DNA from: Flectonema sp. DT1601 | Taxonomy: Eukaryota > Euglenozoa > Diplonemea > Diplonemida > Diplonemidae | Reading direction: 5' to 3' | Assembly: GCA_964019425.1 (NCBI GenBank) | Contig: OZ025819.1 | Location: 310,001-374,000 of the forward strand | DNA length: 64,000 nucleotides | Shown: positions 8,273 to 18,423 of the stretch, piece by piece | How positions within the stretch are numbered: the first letter of the stretch is position 1 | How the letters are laid out: each line of letters begins with the position of its first letter | Translations under genes and position numbers: made by a program | The notes under the pieces: model-generated | Told to the model about the DNA's origin: nothing | Seen by the model: the letters and a program-made list of their open reading frames with translations, nothing else | Database searches by the model: none

Positions 8273-10018
8273 CAAATATTTTATTAAACTAGACACGGAT
8301 GGAAAGCTGATAAATTAATATTCTTTAAATTAAATAATTAGTACATCCCCTCAGCTGAAGCTAATTCAACAATCCATTGTCCTCTTGCTATAACAGCAAC
8401 GTTGTAAAGAACGGTTTACTTACTAAGAGCGAGAATGTGTTGTTATTGTCTGCGAAATTCATCAAAAAAAGTTTTTATTTTCCTTTTCACATGTTTGTAT
8501 TTGTTTGTCACCGAAGACAACTTCAACGTACTTAATACTTCCTTTTTTGTTATTGTAACTAAGGAGTAGATGGTGCATAAAAAGTTGTATTTTGCTATCC
8601 TTAGCTCAAATATTGCTCCCAGTTCGGGTTGACTCGCAGCTCTGGGCTTCTTCTACTCCCCTATTAGGCTTCTTTTCTGCACTAATATATATTTTAAATT
8701 TTCTTTTATTTTATGTGCACACATAATAAAGTAGGCGACTTAGAATACTAAATCGACCCTGGTAAGCTTATTTCTGGATCTGTTTTTTTTTTTTTTTTTT
8801 TTGTATAAATTAAAAAAAAAAAAAAAAAAAAAGGATAAATTGAATTCTGTTTTATACAAGTCTTTTTCTATTTTCTAAGTCGAACAAGCCGGTGCATTTA
8901 AAATGAGTGCCAGCCAGCTCCTACGCTAATATAATTCCGATCGAAACTTTGTACAGATTCTACCGTTGAGTCTTTTCAACCATATCTCCCTCTTTCCTGT
9001 TTCCTCTGCATTCTGACAATATTTTATTAAGAATGCAGGTGTTTTTTTTTGCTTTTTTTTTTTTTTTTTTTTTTTTTTTTCACTGATTTCTTTCTTGAGA
9101 TCGCTCAGAGCGAGTTTTTCACACGTGATGTGAAAAGCTCAAGGCTCTACCTTTTCTTTCCCCTTTTCCATTTTTCTTTTTTATTTACAGCAGTCTCATC
9201 ACACTGCAGTGGTACGTTTCATGTTTTTGCCCCATGTCTGGGTAGACTTTCTTATGGAAAGTAGGTCTCTTCTCGCGTGAGAGTCTCACGGTTGTGGCAC
9301 CCAATTACTGTTACCCTCTCTAGAGGTTTTGACTTCCCTGGCTTCGAAAAGAAAATTAATCGTTGTAAGGGCTTAGGTGGGAACGTAATTAGAGAAGAAG
9401 AAAGCTCTTAATTTATTATTTTCTACCTATGCTTGAGATCGATTGAATGCTCTTCGTTGATTTTATTCTTTCCTTCCCTTTTCCATTTTAATTTCTTGCT
9501 GAGTGATATGGCTATGTGCTGCCCAATTCTTGTGGAACTTTCGCAAAGCTTTCGGTGCTTTGGACAACTGGGGGTGAACGATCCTCGGTACTGTTCCGGG
9601 GGTTTCTATTTTCTTTCGTGGGAATTGGCACGTGTGGTCGTATTATAAAGAAAGATGCTGCACATGGAATAAAAAGGTTTTTTTTTTTTTTTTTTCACCC
9701 CGAATCTCTAGTCATTTCTCTTTTTTTTCTCTTTAGTTATTTTTAACCTGTTAGCCTCTGGGCAAGGTGGGAGCTGGGAGTCCATGACTTCCGGCCGAAG
9801 CTAAAAAAAACTGCAATCTTCGCTATTGGATCGTTACTGATGCGGGCTACCCAGACCCCTCGTAGTCATCAGTTCTGTATTTTGCTAACTTACTATGTCA
9901 CCTGAATTACATCACAGATACGACAAACCTCTTCACAATATTCTTGGTTAGCTGTTTGTACTTATGGACATTATGTTTTTTTTTAATAGATTTTAAAAAA
10001 AAAAAAAAAAAAAAAAAA
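8034..10018. other. Gene-free region, about 2 kb
   Basis: Several A/T homopolymers of 15 nt or more and short ORFs with no plausible protein features. It contains a compact three-stem fold at 9094-9143 and a hairpin-rich stretch about 9760-9890 (GGAGTC-CAT-GACTTCC; ACTGATG...CATCAGT). The end has a TTAG/ATAG acceptor region serving the next gene. No tRNA, snRNA or 5S was recognised. Confidence 0.6.
9094..9143 (+). ncRNA. Compact three-way-junction fold
   Basis: Outer stem CTTGAG (9094-9099) with CTCAAG (9138-9143) encloses hairpin CGCT-CAG-AGCG (9102-9112) and hairpin TTTTTCACA (9115-9123) with TGTGAAAAG (9129-9137). Almost every base is paired. No known RNA family is recognised. Confidence 0.35.
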
Positions 10019-10924
10019 ATGGTTTCATCTTTTCGGAGTAGTGTTACGGAATTAGATAAGTGGACAGCATCTCTGGGTAAGTCAGCAGAAAGAGTGAATA
10101 TGCAAAGTGTATCATCAAAAAATGATGCCGCCAGGATAGCTTCACAGGTCATGGCTAGTCGTAGAATGCAAGCAACGGATGAGGGAAAGGCAAAGAAAAC
10201 AGCGGAAGATATCTTCAAGGAACTCCAGTTAATGGATGAGCAACCATCAGAGTCGAGTGATTATATTCATCAAATGAAGGATATTCCAATAAAAGCAAAA
10301 TTACCATCCCAAAGCAGCGTTGCCTTTAACAATCTAACAAGCACATCACAGACAGCTCCAAGACCACCAAAATCACCAACAAATTTGATGAAATCGGCGA
10401 TTTCGATGGCAGGAGGGGTAGCAGGATCTGATACTGATTTTAACGAGGAATATGCCAAATGCAAAACTATGGAACTCATCCTTGAGTATAAGGAATATCG
10501 GACTGTGATGGAACAAAAAGTATCGAAGTACGAAACTGAAACCCTTAACAGCAACCTGGAAATCGCCGAACTACGTGGACGAAACACAGAACTGTCTCGA
10601 CAATTAAAACAACAACAAATGCAACATCAGGTTTTAGATAATAATACTGAAAATTTCGAAGGCAGATCGAATACGTTTCTCAAATCAAAACTTAAAGAGG
10701 TCGTCGCTGTTCATGAGGTTCTCCAATGGCAACTTCACGAAAAAGAAAAAGAACAAAGAGTTCTCGAGGATATCATTAAAGCCAATCTTCTTATCCACCC
10801 TAGTCATTCACAACCGCTACGATCCTTATTATCAAAGAGGTTACCACAGTACTTAAAACGCATTGAAAATGGTCTTCCTATTTTGCAAGAAGCCAGACTA
10901 CAAGGAAGTGATCCTATTTTGTGA
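10019..10924 (+). CDS. Coiled-coil protein of unknown function (301 aa)
   Basis: The ATG directly follows an A-run after a TTTAATAG acceptor; the ORF frame upstream through the A-run is poly-Lys and discarded. The N-terminal 150 residues are polar and Ser-rich. Residues about 150-260 are strongly heptad-like (KCKTMELILEYKEYRTVMEQ, continuing through a Gln-rich stretch and a KEVVAVHEVLQWQLHEKEKE helix), predicting a coiled coil. The C-terminus contains SLLSKRLPQYLKRIENGLP. No family is recognised; a cytoskeletal or scaffold role would be a guess. Confidence 0.7.
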   Translation: MVSSFRSSVTELDKWTASLGKSAERVNMQSVSSKNDAARIASQVMASRRMQATDEGKAKKTAEDIFKELQLMDEQPSESSDYIHQMKDIPIKAKLPSQSSVAFNNLTSTSQTAPRPPKSPTNLMKSAISMAGGVAGSDTDFNEEYAKCKTMELILEYKEYRTVMEQKVSKYETETLNSNLEIAELRGRNTELSRQLKQQQMQHQVLDNNTENFEGRSNTFLKSKLKEVVAVHEVLQWQLHEKEKEQRVLEDIIKANLLIHPSHSQPLRSLLSKRLPQYLKRIENGLPILQEARLQGSDPIL

Positions 10925-11165
10925 TCTTTCCCAAACTCCTTTCTTAGATCCTCTTTTGTTATTGTATAAAATCTTTTTTTTATGTTTTTTCTTTTGTTGT
11001 GTTTTATTGCATTGTATTTGACATATGTGAATATTTTTTTCATCAAAATCCAATTATTTTAGTATTTGACAGAAACATATTTTAATGAATGAATGACTGC
11101 TAATGAAGAGGATTATTATTATTTTTTTTCCAGAATTAAAAAAAAAAACACACAACACACCAAAA

Positions 11166-11954
11166 ATGCCACCAAAGAAAAGGACACTAATGGGTAGAGG
11201 AAATGTCTTAATAGAACTTGATAGCGATGACGACTCGATTGATGCCTCTGATTCTGATGAGATTGTACTAACTGGAGTCTCAGGAAGAGGAGCAGCAGCT
11301 GTAGACAGTGACAGCAGTGACGATGACTCAAGTGTAAACGCAGGTCTGGTAACGGGTATTTCTGGAAGAGGTGGTGCACAAAATGTTGATGTGGATGACG
11401 ACTCTGACAGTGACGTTACGGACGATGACCTTCCAAAAGTTTCTGGACGAGGAACAGCAAATGGCAGCGATGTCTCTGATTCCGATGATGATGACGTAGT
11501 ACTAACTGGTGTATCTGGACGCGGACAACCTGAAGAGGGAGCTGATGACGATGATGATGATGAGGAGGCCGGCGATGACGACGTAGTACTAACCGGAGTG
11601 TCTGGACGCGGACAACCTGAAGAGGGCGATGATGATGATGATGATGATGACGACGATGATGTTATTCTAACTGGAGTATCAGGTCGAGGTAATGTTGAGG
11701 ATTCAGAATCAGATGACTCGGTCCACGATGAACAAGTACAAGGCCGTGGAACTCCCGATGACCGTGACCATGATGATGACGATGAACCCAGCGATCTCCC
11801 AACCACATCCGGCCGTGGTAATATCGATGATAAAACAGAATCTGCTTCCTCTTCGTCATCCGACTGTTCTGACGACACTGAAGAATTATTTGCTTCCCTT
11901 CCAGCAAGTGGACGTGGTGGTGGTGACGTTACTTCTATCGTTCAAAAGAAGTAA
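11166..11954 (+). CDS. Highly acidic protein with ten spaced (S)GRG motifs
   Basis: 262 aa, started at 11166 after the acceptor TTTTTTCCAG. After a basic N-terminus (MPPKKRTLMGRGN) the protein alternates acidic Asp/Ser blocks with short GRG motifs: ten in all, seven or more as [VIT]-S-G-R-G, often preceded by the phrase DDVVLTGVSGRG. Two adjacent units share VSGRGQPEEG. The acidic blocks contain Asp runs up to about twelve. SGRG is also the N-terminus of histones H4 and H2A, and GRG/RGG are known arginine-methylation sites, so a histone-like or chaperone-like acidic scaffold is conceivable. That functional link is inference; no family is recognised. The large opposite-strand ORF here is a compositional shadow. 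Confidence 0.75.
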   Translation: MPPKKRTLMGRGNVLIELDSDDDSIDASDSDEIVLTGVSGRGAAAVDSDSSDDDSSVNAGLVTGISGRGGAQNVDVDDDSDSDVTDDDLPKVSGRGTANGSDVSDSDDDDVVLTGVSGRGQPEEGADDDDDDEEAGDDDVVLTGVSGRGQPEEGDDDDDDDDDDDVILTGVSGRGNVEDSESDDSVHDEQVQGRGTPDDRDHDDDDEPSDLPTTSGRGNIDDKTESASSSSSDCSDDTEELFASLPASGRGGGDVTSIVQKK

Positions 11955-12334
11955 TCCTTTAAGGTGATTCAGTTCTTCACTTTAATTGATAAGAACAAAC
12001 TATTTGAGTTTGATGAACGCTACAATTCGATTACCGTATTTAGAGGAAACTATTAATGAAGAAACCTTCTTATCTTTCGAAAAAAGAAAACGAATAAAAA
12101 TCGGAAGTCCGTCCGCAACATGCCAGTCTCTCTAAGATGTGATAGAGAGGTATATTGACATTAGTCCTGCAGTTATACATTTCTGTTTTCGATTTAAAAG
12201 GAAAACTGTTTTTTTTTTTTTAAACAGGTAGCACCACTTTCAAAATAAATCCCTCTGTCAACGTATATAGCTAAGTACACCCAATTACTTTCATTCTTAC
12301 ATCACATTCCTTACTCTTTAGTAGCAAAGAATAC
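11955..12334. other. Short spacer
   Basis: No gene. It contains a small hairpin, CTCTCTA (12128-12134) with TAGAGAG (12143-12149), and a CTTTAG acceptor just before the next ATG. Confidence 0.6.
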
Positions 12335-13213
12335 ATGGTTACAGTGCTATGGATACCAGACACATGCGCCTCTTCATGCCAGCAGTGCAATGCAAAATTC
12401 ACTTTTATGGTCAGAAAGCACCACTGCAGAGTCTGTGGAGAAGTAATTTGCAATAAGTGTGTACGAAGCAGCAGAGTAATTGCTGATTGGGGGCAAGACA
12501 GTAAGGTTGTAAAAGTATGTGTCGGGTGTAAAGGTGCGACATGGATGCCCGACAGTGAAGCGACTCGATGTGTGAGTTGTGAAAAAACGTTTACATTGAG
12601 AAATAGAAAACACCATTGTCGAAGGTGTGGACGGATATTTTGTAGTCCATGTTCATCATATTATAAAGAGCTACCAACATCAATTGCCGGAGTGTTTAGA
12701 AGTGAGAGAGTTTGTCAAAGCTGTTTTGAACATGACAATGGAGGCAGACCGAGATCTAGAACATGTGGAGCGACGCAACATCGAAAGAGTATTTTTCAGA
12801 AAGTATTTCCGAGCTTTGCTTTGAGAGCGCGTCAAAATGGAGAGAATGAAGAAGATGATGAAATCGAGCCAGCCGATGACCTCTCACTGGGATCTCAACA
12901 TAACACTCCTCGACAGATTGAACTCGATGATATTGAGGACGAGGAAGACATCACAAATATCTCATCAAATAAAAATCTTCTCTCTCCCGATACATCTCAA
13001 CAACCACCACAACCACAACCGCAACCACAACCACAAAATCTAAGTCCAAATGAAGGAACCGCTGCAAATACTTCCACGGACGTTATGGCAAGAAATACAT
13101 CATTCTTTTCAGGTTCCCTTGATGATCTGTGTGACGAACTTATTATTGGTGCGTCCTCTATACCTGAGAAACCCGCCGTTGATTCTATCGAAATTGATGA
13201 TGAAAAAGGATAG
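12335..13213 (+). CDS. Double FYVE zinc-finger protein
   Basis: 292 aa, ATG 13 bases or so after a CTCTTTAG acceptor. Two FYVE domains lie back to back. The first has WIPD, RKHHCRVCG and a KVCVGC end; the second has WMPD, RKHHCRRCG and RVCQSC. Each keeps the WxxD, basic RKHHCRxCG and RVC motifs that bind phosphatidylinositol 3-phosphate, so the protein is expected on endosomal membranes. The C-terminal half is acidic with a Pro-Gln repeat (QPPQPQPQPQPQ) and is probably disordered. Tandem FYVE domains can raise avidity for PI3P; the specific role here is unknown. Confidence 0.93.
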   Translation: MVTVLWIPDTCASSCQQCNAKFTFMVRKHHCRVCGEVICNKCVRSSRVIADWGQDSKVVKVCVGCKGATWMPDSEATRCVSCEKTFTLRNRKHHCRRCGRIFCSPCSSYYKELPTSIAGVFRSERVCQSCFEHDNGGRPRSRTCGATQHRKSIFQKVFPSFALRARQNGENEEDDEIEPADDLSLGSQHNTPRQIELDDIEDEEDITNISSNKNLLSPDTSQQPPQPQPQPQPQNLSPNEGTAANTSTDVMARNTSFFSGSLDDLCDELIIGASSIPEKPAVDSIEIDDEKG

Positions 13214-14021
13214 TCAATAAAACGTTTGAGGCCGAATTATTTTATAGATTAAGCGAGTTACAACGTAGTCAATGTGCGTAAAAAAAAAAAAAAAAAAAAA
13301 AACTACAAACTGCTTAATTCTTTCGCGGCGTCAGTCAAATGGTTCTTTAACCTCTTTGTATTTAGTAAAAAAAACGTGTTCTTGATCTCTTTATCTCATT
13401 CGTTTGTAGTTTTATTTTTTTTTAATGAGAGTTACTTCACTGATTGTAGCTTTTTTTTTTTTTTTTTCTCCAAAGCGTGTTCGGTCAGCATGTTCGGTCA
13501 GAGGCAAGAAAGAATTTAATTATAAAAAAAAAAAAAAAAAAAAACTCTTCATAAAGAAGAAAAATTAAAACATTTTGAATAGTTTTGGTTAGTACGGTTT
13601 CTTTATTTACTATTTCTGTCTCTGAACGGTATTAACAAAACGCGCGTCGAGGAGCAAAATACATTCACATATAGCTCCATTTCGCGTAATCGTTTTTTTT
13701 TTTCCGTCTTTGTGCTTTTTTTTTTTTTTTTTTTTTTTTTGATCCGTTGTCTCTGGTAAGGGCGGTGACAGCTCGGCTTTTCACAGGTCGTACACGTGTT
13801 TTTCTTTCGTTATTTTTAGTAACCAATTAGTTTTTGCGATGTTTTCTTTTCGTTTGCAACATTTTCCAAAAACACACAATTTATATTATTTTGCTTTGCC
13901 AAACAGAAAAAAGAACCACAAAAAAAAAAATGACAAAAAAAAATACACGAGACTTGACTAACAAGTATTAAATTACTTTTAAACTTCAGGTCTTAGTAAC
14001 AATAAATGACTAGTTGAGGTT
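13214..14021. other. Gene-free spacer rich in homopolymers
   Basis: Contains A-runs and T-runs of roughly 20 nt near 13280, 13455, 13525 and 13720, with no credible ORF. AAACTTCAG near 13989 is the acceptor for the next gene and is followed by a four-codon upstream ORF (ATGACTAGTTGA) before the chosen start. Confidence 0.6.
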
Positions 14022-15041
14022 ATGAGGGGGAATTATGATTCATCGACATCTCCTGAGGGGGGGAAGACTTCAGAGGAAGACAATACACCACGATCACTGG
14101 TAGGCATCCTGTCACCCATTGAGGAGCATCAAATTGTAATGATGTTGCAGTCTGAATTAATGCATTCGGAAGCCAGTTCAAAAAAAGCTCAGAGAATGAC
14201 GCAGTCTACTGTTTATCGAAAATTACAATTACAACAAAAGCAAGATCGCTGTCGTGAGAAAACAAATGAGAAAATGAATCGTGCTATGGAGAAGAGAGGA
14301 GCAATCTCACAGAGTAAGAACCTTCACATCGCAATGGTTGGTTCTGTGATTCAATCAAAACAATCTGATGCAAGTTATCGATTGGTAGAAGCAGATCGAA
14401 GACTAAATGAAAAACAACAGAGAAATCGAGAAATCATAAAACAAAAACAAGAAAACTCAGCTCAAAAAAGACAACTTATTATAGCAGCGAGGCAACTTCA
14501 ATTAGAACAAACACGAGCACAACGACTCGCACGAGCAAAGGCACAAGCAGACAGTAATGAACAGCACAACAGAGAGCTTCAAGAAAGTCAAAGAGAGCGT
14601 ACTGAGGAGCGATTTAAAAGAACAGAAGCGTCCCGTGAAAAGATTGCAACCCTAAATAAACACAGAGACATGACTATTAGTTCTGAAATAAGCAGAACCC
14701 ATGAGTTAGAAAGGCAACGCCTCGTTGAACGGAAACGACAAGAAGTAGAAATGCAACACAAACGAGCAGAGGAAGCTAAAATATCTCATGAGAGAAAACA
14801 ATTATTTGATAAAATGGCTCATCATATTCACAAAGGAACAGATCCTCGTCGAATCGCAAAAATGTTTTCTTTAAATTTACCAGATCCTCATTTACCAAAA
14901 AAACGAAGGCCTTCAACAGCTGTTAAGCATCGACCTACTCCACCACCAACTCCAGCTGATCAAAGTGAAGAAATCATCAATGATGTGTCCACCACCCCTG
15001 GTGGTGGTGTTCGGCATTGGTCACGATGGGTGTATGACTAA
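14022..15041 (+). CDS. Long charged coiled-coil protein (339 aa)
   Basis: Start at 14022 gives MRGNYDSSTSPEGG. Residues about 40-265 are almost uninterrupted charged helix rich in Arg, Lys, Glu and Gln (for example LVERKRQEVEMQHKRAEEAK), predicting a single long coiled coil or single alpha-helix. The C-terminus is Pro-rich and basic (KKRRPSTAVKHRPTPPPTP). Such proteins are common in flagellar and centriolar structures, but no specific family is recognised. A bipartite stem-loop element begins about 35 bases after the stop. Confidence 0.75.
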   Translation: MRGNYDSSTSPEGGKTSEEDNTPRSLVGILSPIEEHQIVMMLQSELMHSEASSKKAQRMTQSTVYRKLQLQQKQDRCREKTNEKMNRAMEKRGAISQSKNLHIAMVGSVIQSKQSDASYRLVEADRRLNEKQQRNREIIKQKQENSAQKRQLIIAARQLQLEQTRAQRLARAKAQADSNEQHNRELQESQRERTEERFKRTEASREKIATLNKHRDMTISSEISRTHELERQRLVERKRQEVEMQHKRAEEAKISHERKQLFDKMAHHIHKGTDPRRIAKMFSLNLPDPHLPKKRRPSTAVKHRPTPPPTPADQSEEIINDVSTTPGGGVRHWSRWVYD

Positions 15042-15074
15042 ACTAAAAAATACTAAAAAATTCATTTTCTTTTT

Positions 15075-15186
15075 GTCCCGACATAGTCGGAGAAGAAACT
15101 ACTCAGATTGAAAAGTTGCAGTCATGGCGTATCTCTTCCATGCGACCAGGATTCTGTCTGCATTCTAGCTAATCTGAATGGTTTTT
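15075..15186 (+). ncRNA. Bipartite stem-loop element, copy 3 (3' UTR)
   Basis: Hairpin CCGAC-ATA-GTCGG (15078-15090), linker AGAAG, then AAACTACTCAGATT pairing with AATCTGAATGGTTT (15171-15184) with one G-U pair and one mismatch. The interior sequence is unlike copies 1 and 4 apart from the ends. A T-rich tract follows. Confidence 0.6.
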
Positions 15187-15438
15187 TGTTGTAACTTTTG
15201 CGTTCCTTCTCTCCAACATGGCTTTTATTCGCAGCCTTTGTAGGCAAACGCAATGCCATGCGTTATTTTTTTTTTTTTCCTTCTATTATTTTATTAAACA
15301 GTATTTTTATTGTATGTTCCAAATATATAGTTATTTTTGTCATTCTGCTGTAAAACAACTTATTGTAGTCAGTATGAACTTTCTTTTTTTTGAATTATGA
15401 ATTTCTTTTGACAGGGGAAATTTAAAAAAAAAAAAAAA

Positions 15439-17706
15439 ATGGTTGCAATACCTGAACATTATAGTCGTAGTTTCGCAGGTCTTAGAGGAAGTGATTTGCA
15501 ATATTTCGGAGAAGGATTGTTAGTGAAGAGATCTGAAGTTGTGTTTGTGATTTTAATAGTTGCGGAAGGAACTTTATATCTCGCACATACAAATGGAAGA
15601 ATCCGAAGCTCGTATGAAATCGAGGACATAACTGACATACGTCAGCAAGACTACAATAATATATCAATAAGAACTGGCTGTGGTAAAAGCCTTCCTTTAA
15701 AATTAGAGAATACCCGATCATTCACAGCTGTTATTGAGCGAGTTCGTTACGAAGCTGCGTTGGCATCAAGACCAGAAAAGCATTCCTACATACCATCTGA
15801 TAATATTTGTACTGTTTGTGACAATGGGGAATCATTCTATTCGAGAGCGACATCATACTGTGTTACGTGTGATGATAAGATGTGTGATCCTTGTTGGTTT
15901 GAGACTCACTCTAACCCAACACTATCTCATACAAAGCATCCTTTAACTTACACACAAACAACAGAATCACCTTCTCACATTAATGTTATCCCCCATCAAC
16001 TTGAGCTACTTGAACAAGAAGAAATTGTAAGAGAACAAGAATCTGCTAGCCCTCAACGTGACTCAGTCAGTACCGTTGCTACTTCACAACTTGACACAGA
16101 TCCAGATACAGCACCCTTTATTAAATATCCTAACTTGTATATTCCATCTGGAAACGATGTAATTAATCCTCAAACATGTACCTTCAACGAGGCATTAGCA
16201 ATCGCAAGAGCGCTACCTGACTGTGAAGGTTTCACATTAAAATCCTCCCCTGGCAAGCAACTGGTGTACTTTAAGAAAAAACCATTAATTCTGAAACCGG
16301 GTGGATGGACATCGTTCATTCGAGAAACCTCAGCAAACGATGAAGAAGAAGAAATAAAGATAGTCCCCGAAACAGAAGATATACCCTCAATGGTTTCTAG
16401 TAAGATAAGCGACACAGAAGTAGTACAAGCCTTGCTGCGATTAGAACAACAAAAGGATGAAGTCATCATAAATACAACACAAGTAGATGATGACACAAAT
16501 AGAAGTACCTGGTTACCTCAATCATTCGAATCAACCACCGCATTCTCTGATAAATTATGTGAGTCCACAAAGATGTTATTAATAGCATGTGACTATAAGA
16601 ATGGTGAACACAGAAGAGAAACAGGAATATCAATGGAACATAAATTAATTGGTTCATTAAGAGATGTACTACGGTCATATGGAATACCTGATAGCGGTAA
16701 TTCTGTTAGAGTCTTAACTGACAACAATCCCAACGCATTACCAACACATAGAAACATAATTGCTGGTATGAACTGGTTAACTCAAGGAGCACTTCCAGGG
16801 AGTAGTCTCATATTCGGGTTCGTAGGACATGGTGGGGAACTGTCACTCGCTCCGTGTGATTTTTCAACCCACGGAGTTGTTACTAAGAATGATGTGGCTG
16901 AAAATTTGCTTAAAAGTCTACCCATGGGAAGTCACATGACTATTTTTTGTGATTTCTGTTCGTCGGGATCATTGTTAGAATTACCTCACAAACTAAGTCA
17001 TGACAGAGGAGATAACGTCGTGTCTGTTTGTGTTGATACTAAAACTTCATTTCCGGCTTGCGTCACTCAATTTGCGTCTTCACGAATCCCAAGTCAGTCA
17101 ACTAATAAATCAACGTCTGCTTCAGGGTTGGTATTATCTGCTTACATCTCTGCTTTGGTTCAATGTAAAAGACCATCGTATAGCGATGTATTAAAGAAAA
17201 GTATTGCCTCGATTAGAAAACAGAGAGGTAAGGACACGCCAGTCTTAGAAATATCCTGCAGCGATCCGCTAACGGCAGGTGAGGAATTATATTTTACCAA
17301 ATCTGATGAAGTGATGTCGAGAGAAACGGAAGTTTTATCGTTGCTTTTCAAGGAAATTGATATCGACGATGATGGTCTTCTGGGATTTGAAGATTTATCT
17401 TTTTTTTGTACGTGTCTAAGTAAAACTATATCAAAAGGAGCTTATCAGAATCTTCTTACGTGGTTTAAGACGTCGTCTGGATTGTCGATATCGGATTTCA
17501 GTCGAGTTTATAAGGAAATGAATCCAAACACAGATGTGCAAGATGATTACAAGTTGGTGTTAAGTATAAAATCACAGCGTGAATTACTTCCTGGAATTGA
17601 ACAGCTAACTTCTCAGGAAGAAGGCTCCAGAAATGATATTATTGAAGCCGAGCTTCAGGCATGGATGACCACTCAAAAAGAATTTGAAAAAGAAATTCAC
17701 GAATCC

Positions 17707-17742
<36 letters not shown>

Positions 17743-17853
17743 TCTTCAGACTCAGAACAAAAACCTGAAAAACCTAAAACCGAAAAACATCCCAAAGTTA
17801 AGTCAAAAACAGAAAAGCCTTCTACTGCAGAGGAGCCTCCCGCTGTTTCTTAA
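15439..17853 (+). CDS. Multidomain metacaspase-like (C14) protein with B-box-like zinc finger and EF-hand
   Basis: 804 aa; ATG follows a TTTGACAG acceptor and an A-run. Domain order: N-terminal region, possibly PH-like (1-115); a Cys/His cluster like a B-box (about 128-175: CTVC, CVTC, CDPC, then His residues); a linker; a caspase-like domain (about 375-560); an EF-hand loop DIDDDGLLGFED around residue 637; and an acidic/basic tail with a poly-Ser run encoded by CAG/AGC repeats. The catalytic dyad is visible: His464 in GFVGHGG and Cys507 in CDFCSSGS, aligning with the metacaspase D-C-C-H-S-G motif except that the residue after the catalytic Cys is Ser, not His. Metacaspases are Ca-dependent Arg/Lys proteases; activity is likely but unproven. 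Confidence 0.88.
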
Positions 17854-18120
17854 AAATTCTTTTTTTTTTTTTCTCCATTCCTTATTTTTAATTAATTCAC
17901 AAAAAAAAAAAAAAAAAAAAACGATTATTGTATTGTATTTTGGATTCGTATTTTGTTTGTTTTACTCCGATCACAATGTTGTGAGAGACAACAATTCTTT
18001 ACCTATTCATCGTTCTTCAGGTGTGATCCATCATAATAGTTAGGTAGCAATGTTTGAGGCGTGCGCGAACTTCTATTTCCAATTAATCATAATAACCTCC
18101 TTTAAGCCCTATAGTCTAAC

Positions 18121-18258
18121 ATGGCACCGTCAGAACCTCCGTTGTGCTGTAGTGAAAATCCGAAGCCAGCACCCAAGGCTCTTAAACCACCGCCACCGAT
18201 GGAGCCTGAGCGTTTACCCGAGCAAAAGGAAATCGTTGCTTTTAAAGAAAGCAGTTAA
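18121..18258 (+). CDS. Possible 45-aa Pro-rich small protein
   Basis: An ATG seven bases after the acceptor CCTATAG opens a 45-codon frame: MAPSEPPLCC... with Pro/Lys-rich middle (KPAPKALKPPPP) and ending VAFKESS. Composition resembles protein rather than the surrounding low-complexity DNA. It lies between the metacaspase-like and F-box genes. No homology is recognised, and it could be a first exon or an upstream ORF. The rest of 17854-18423 is UTR-like. Confidence 0.4.
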   Translation: MAPSEPPLCCSENPKPAPKALKPPPPMEPERLPEQKEIVAFKESS

Positions 18259-18423
18259 AAGAAAAAGAAGAGGGGAGCTTCCATAGTGAACAGGCCAACC
18301 GGGTGATTTCGAAAGTTAGTTAAGTTGTGCTGATACGACTTCAGCAGTACTTTAAAACAATTAAAAAATAGCAACGAAACATTTCAACTATTTCCCCTTC
18401 TACAGGTGTTGAACATCTACATT

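Noticed and set aside
9100-9640. Possible tandem duplicate of a non-coding unit (CTTGAGATCG and CTTTTCCATTTT at both 9100 and 9430)
   Set aside because: Only short pyrimidine-rich blocks match; the rest does not align, so duplication is not supported.
11054-11878. 274-aa Ser-rich ORF on the minus strand
   Set aside because: It is the complement of the Asp/Ser-coding repeat gene; its composition follows from that and it has no acceptor or start context.
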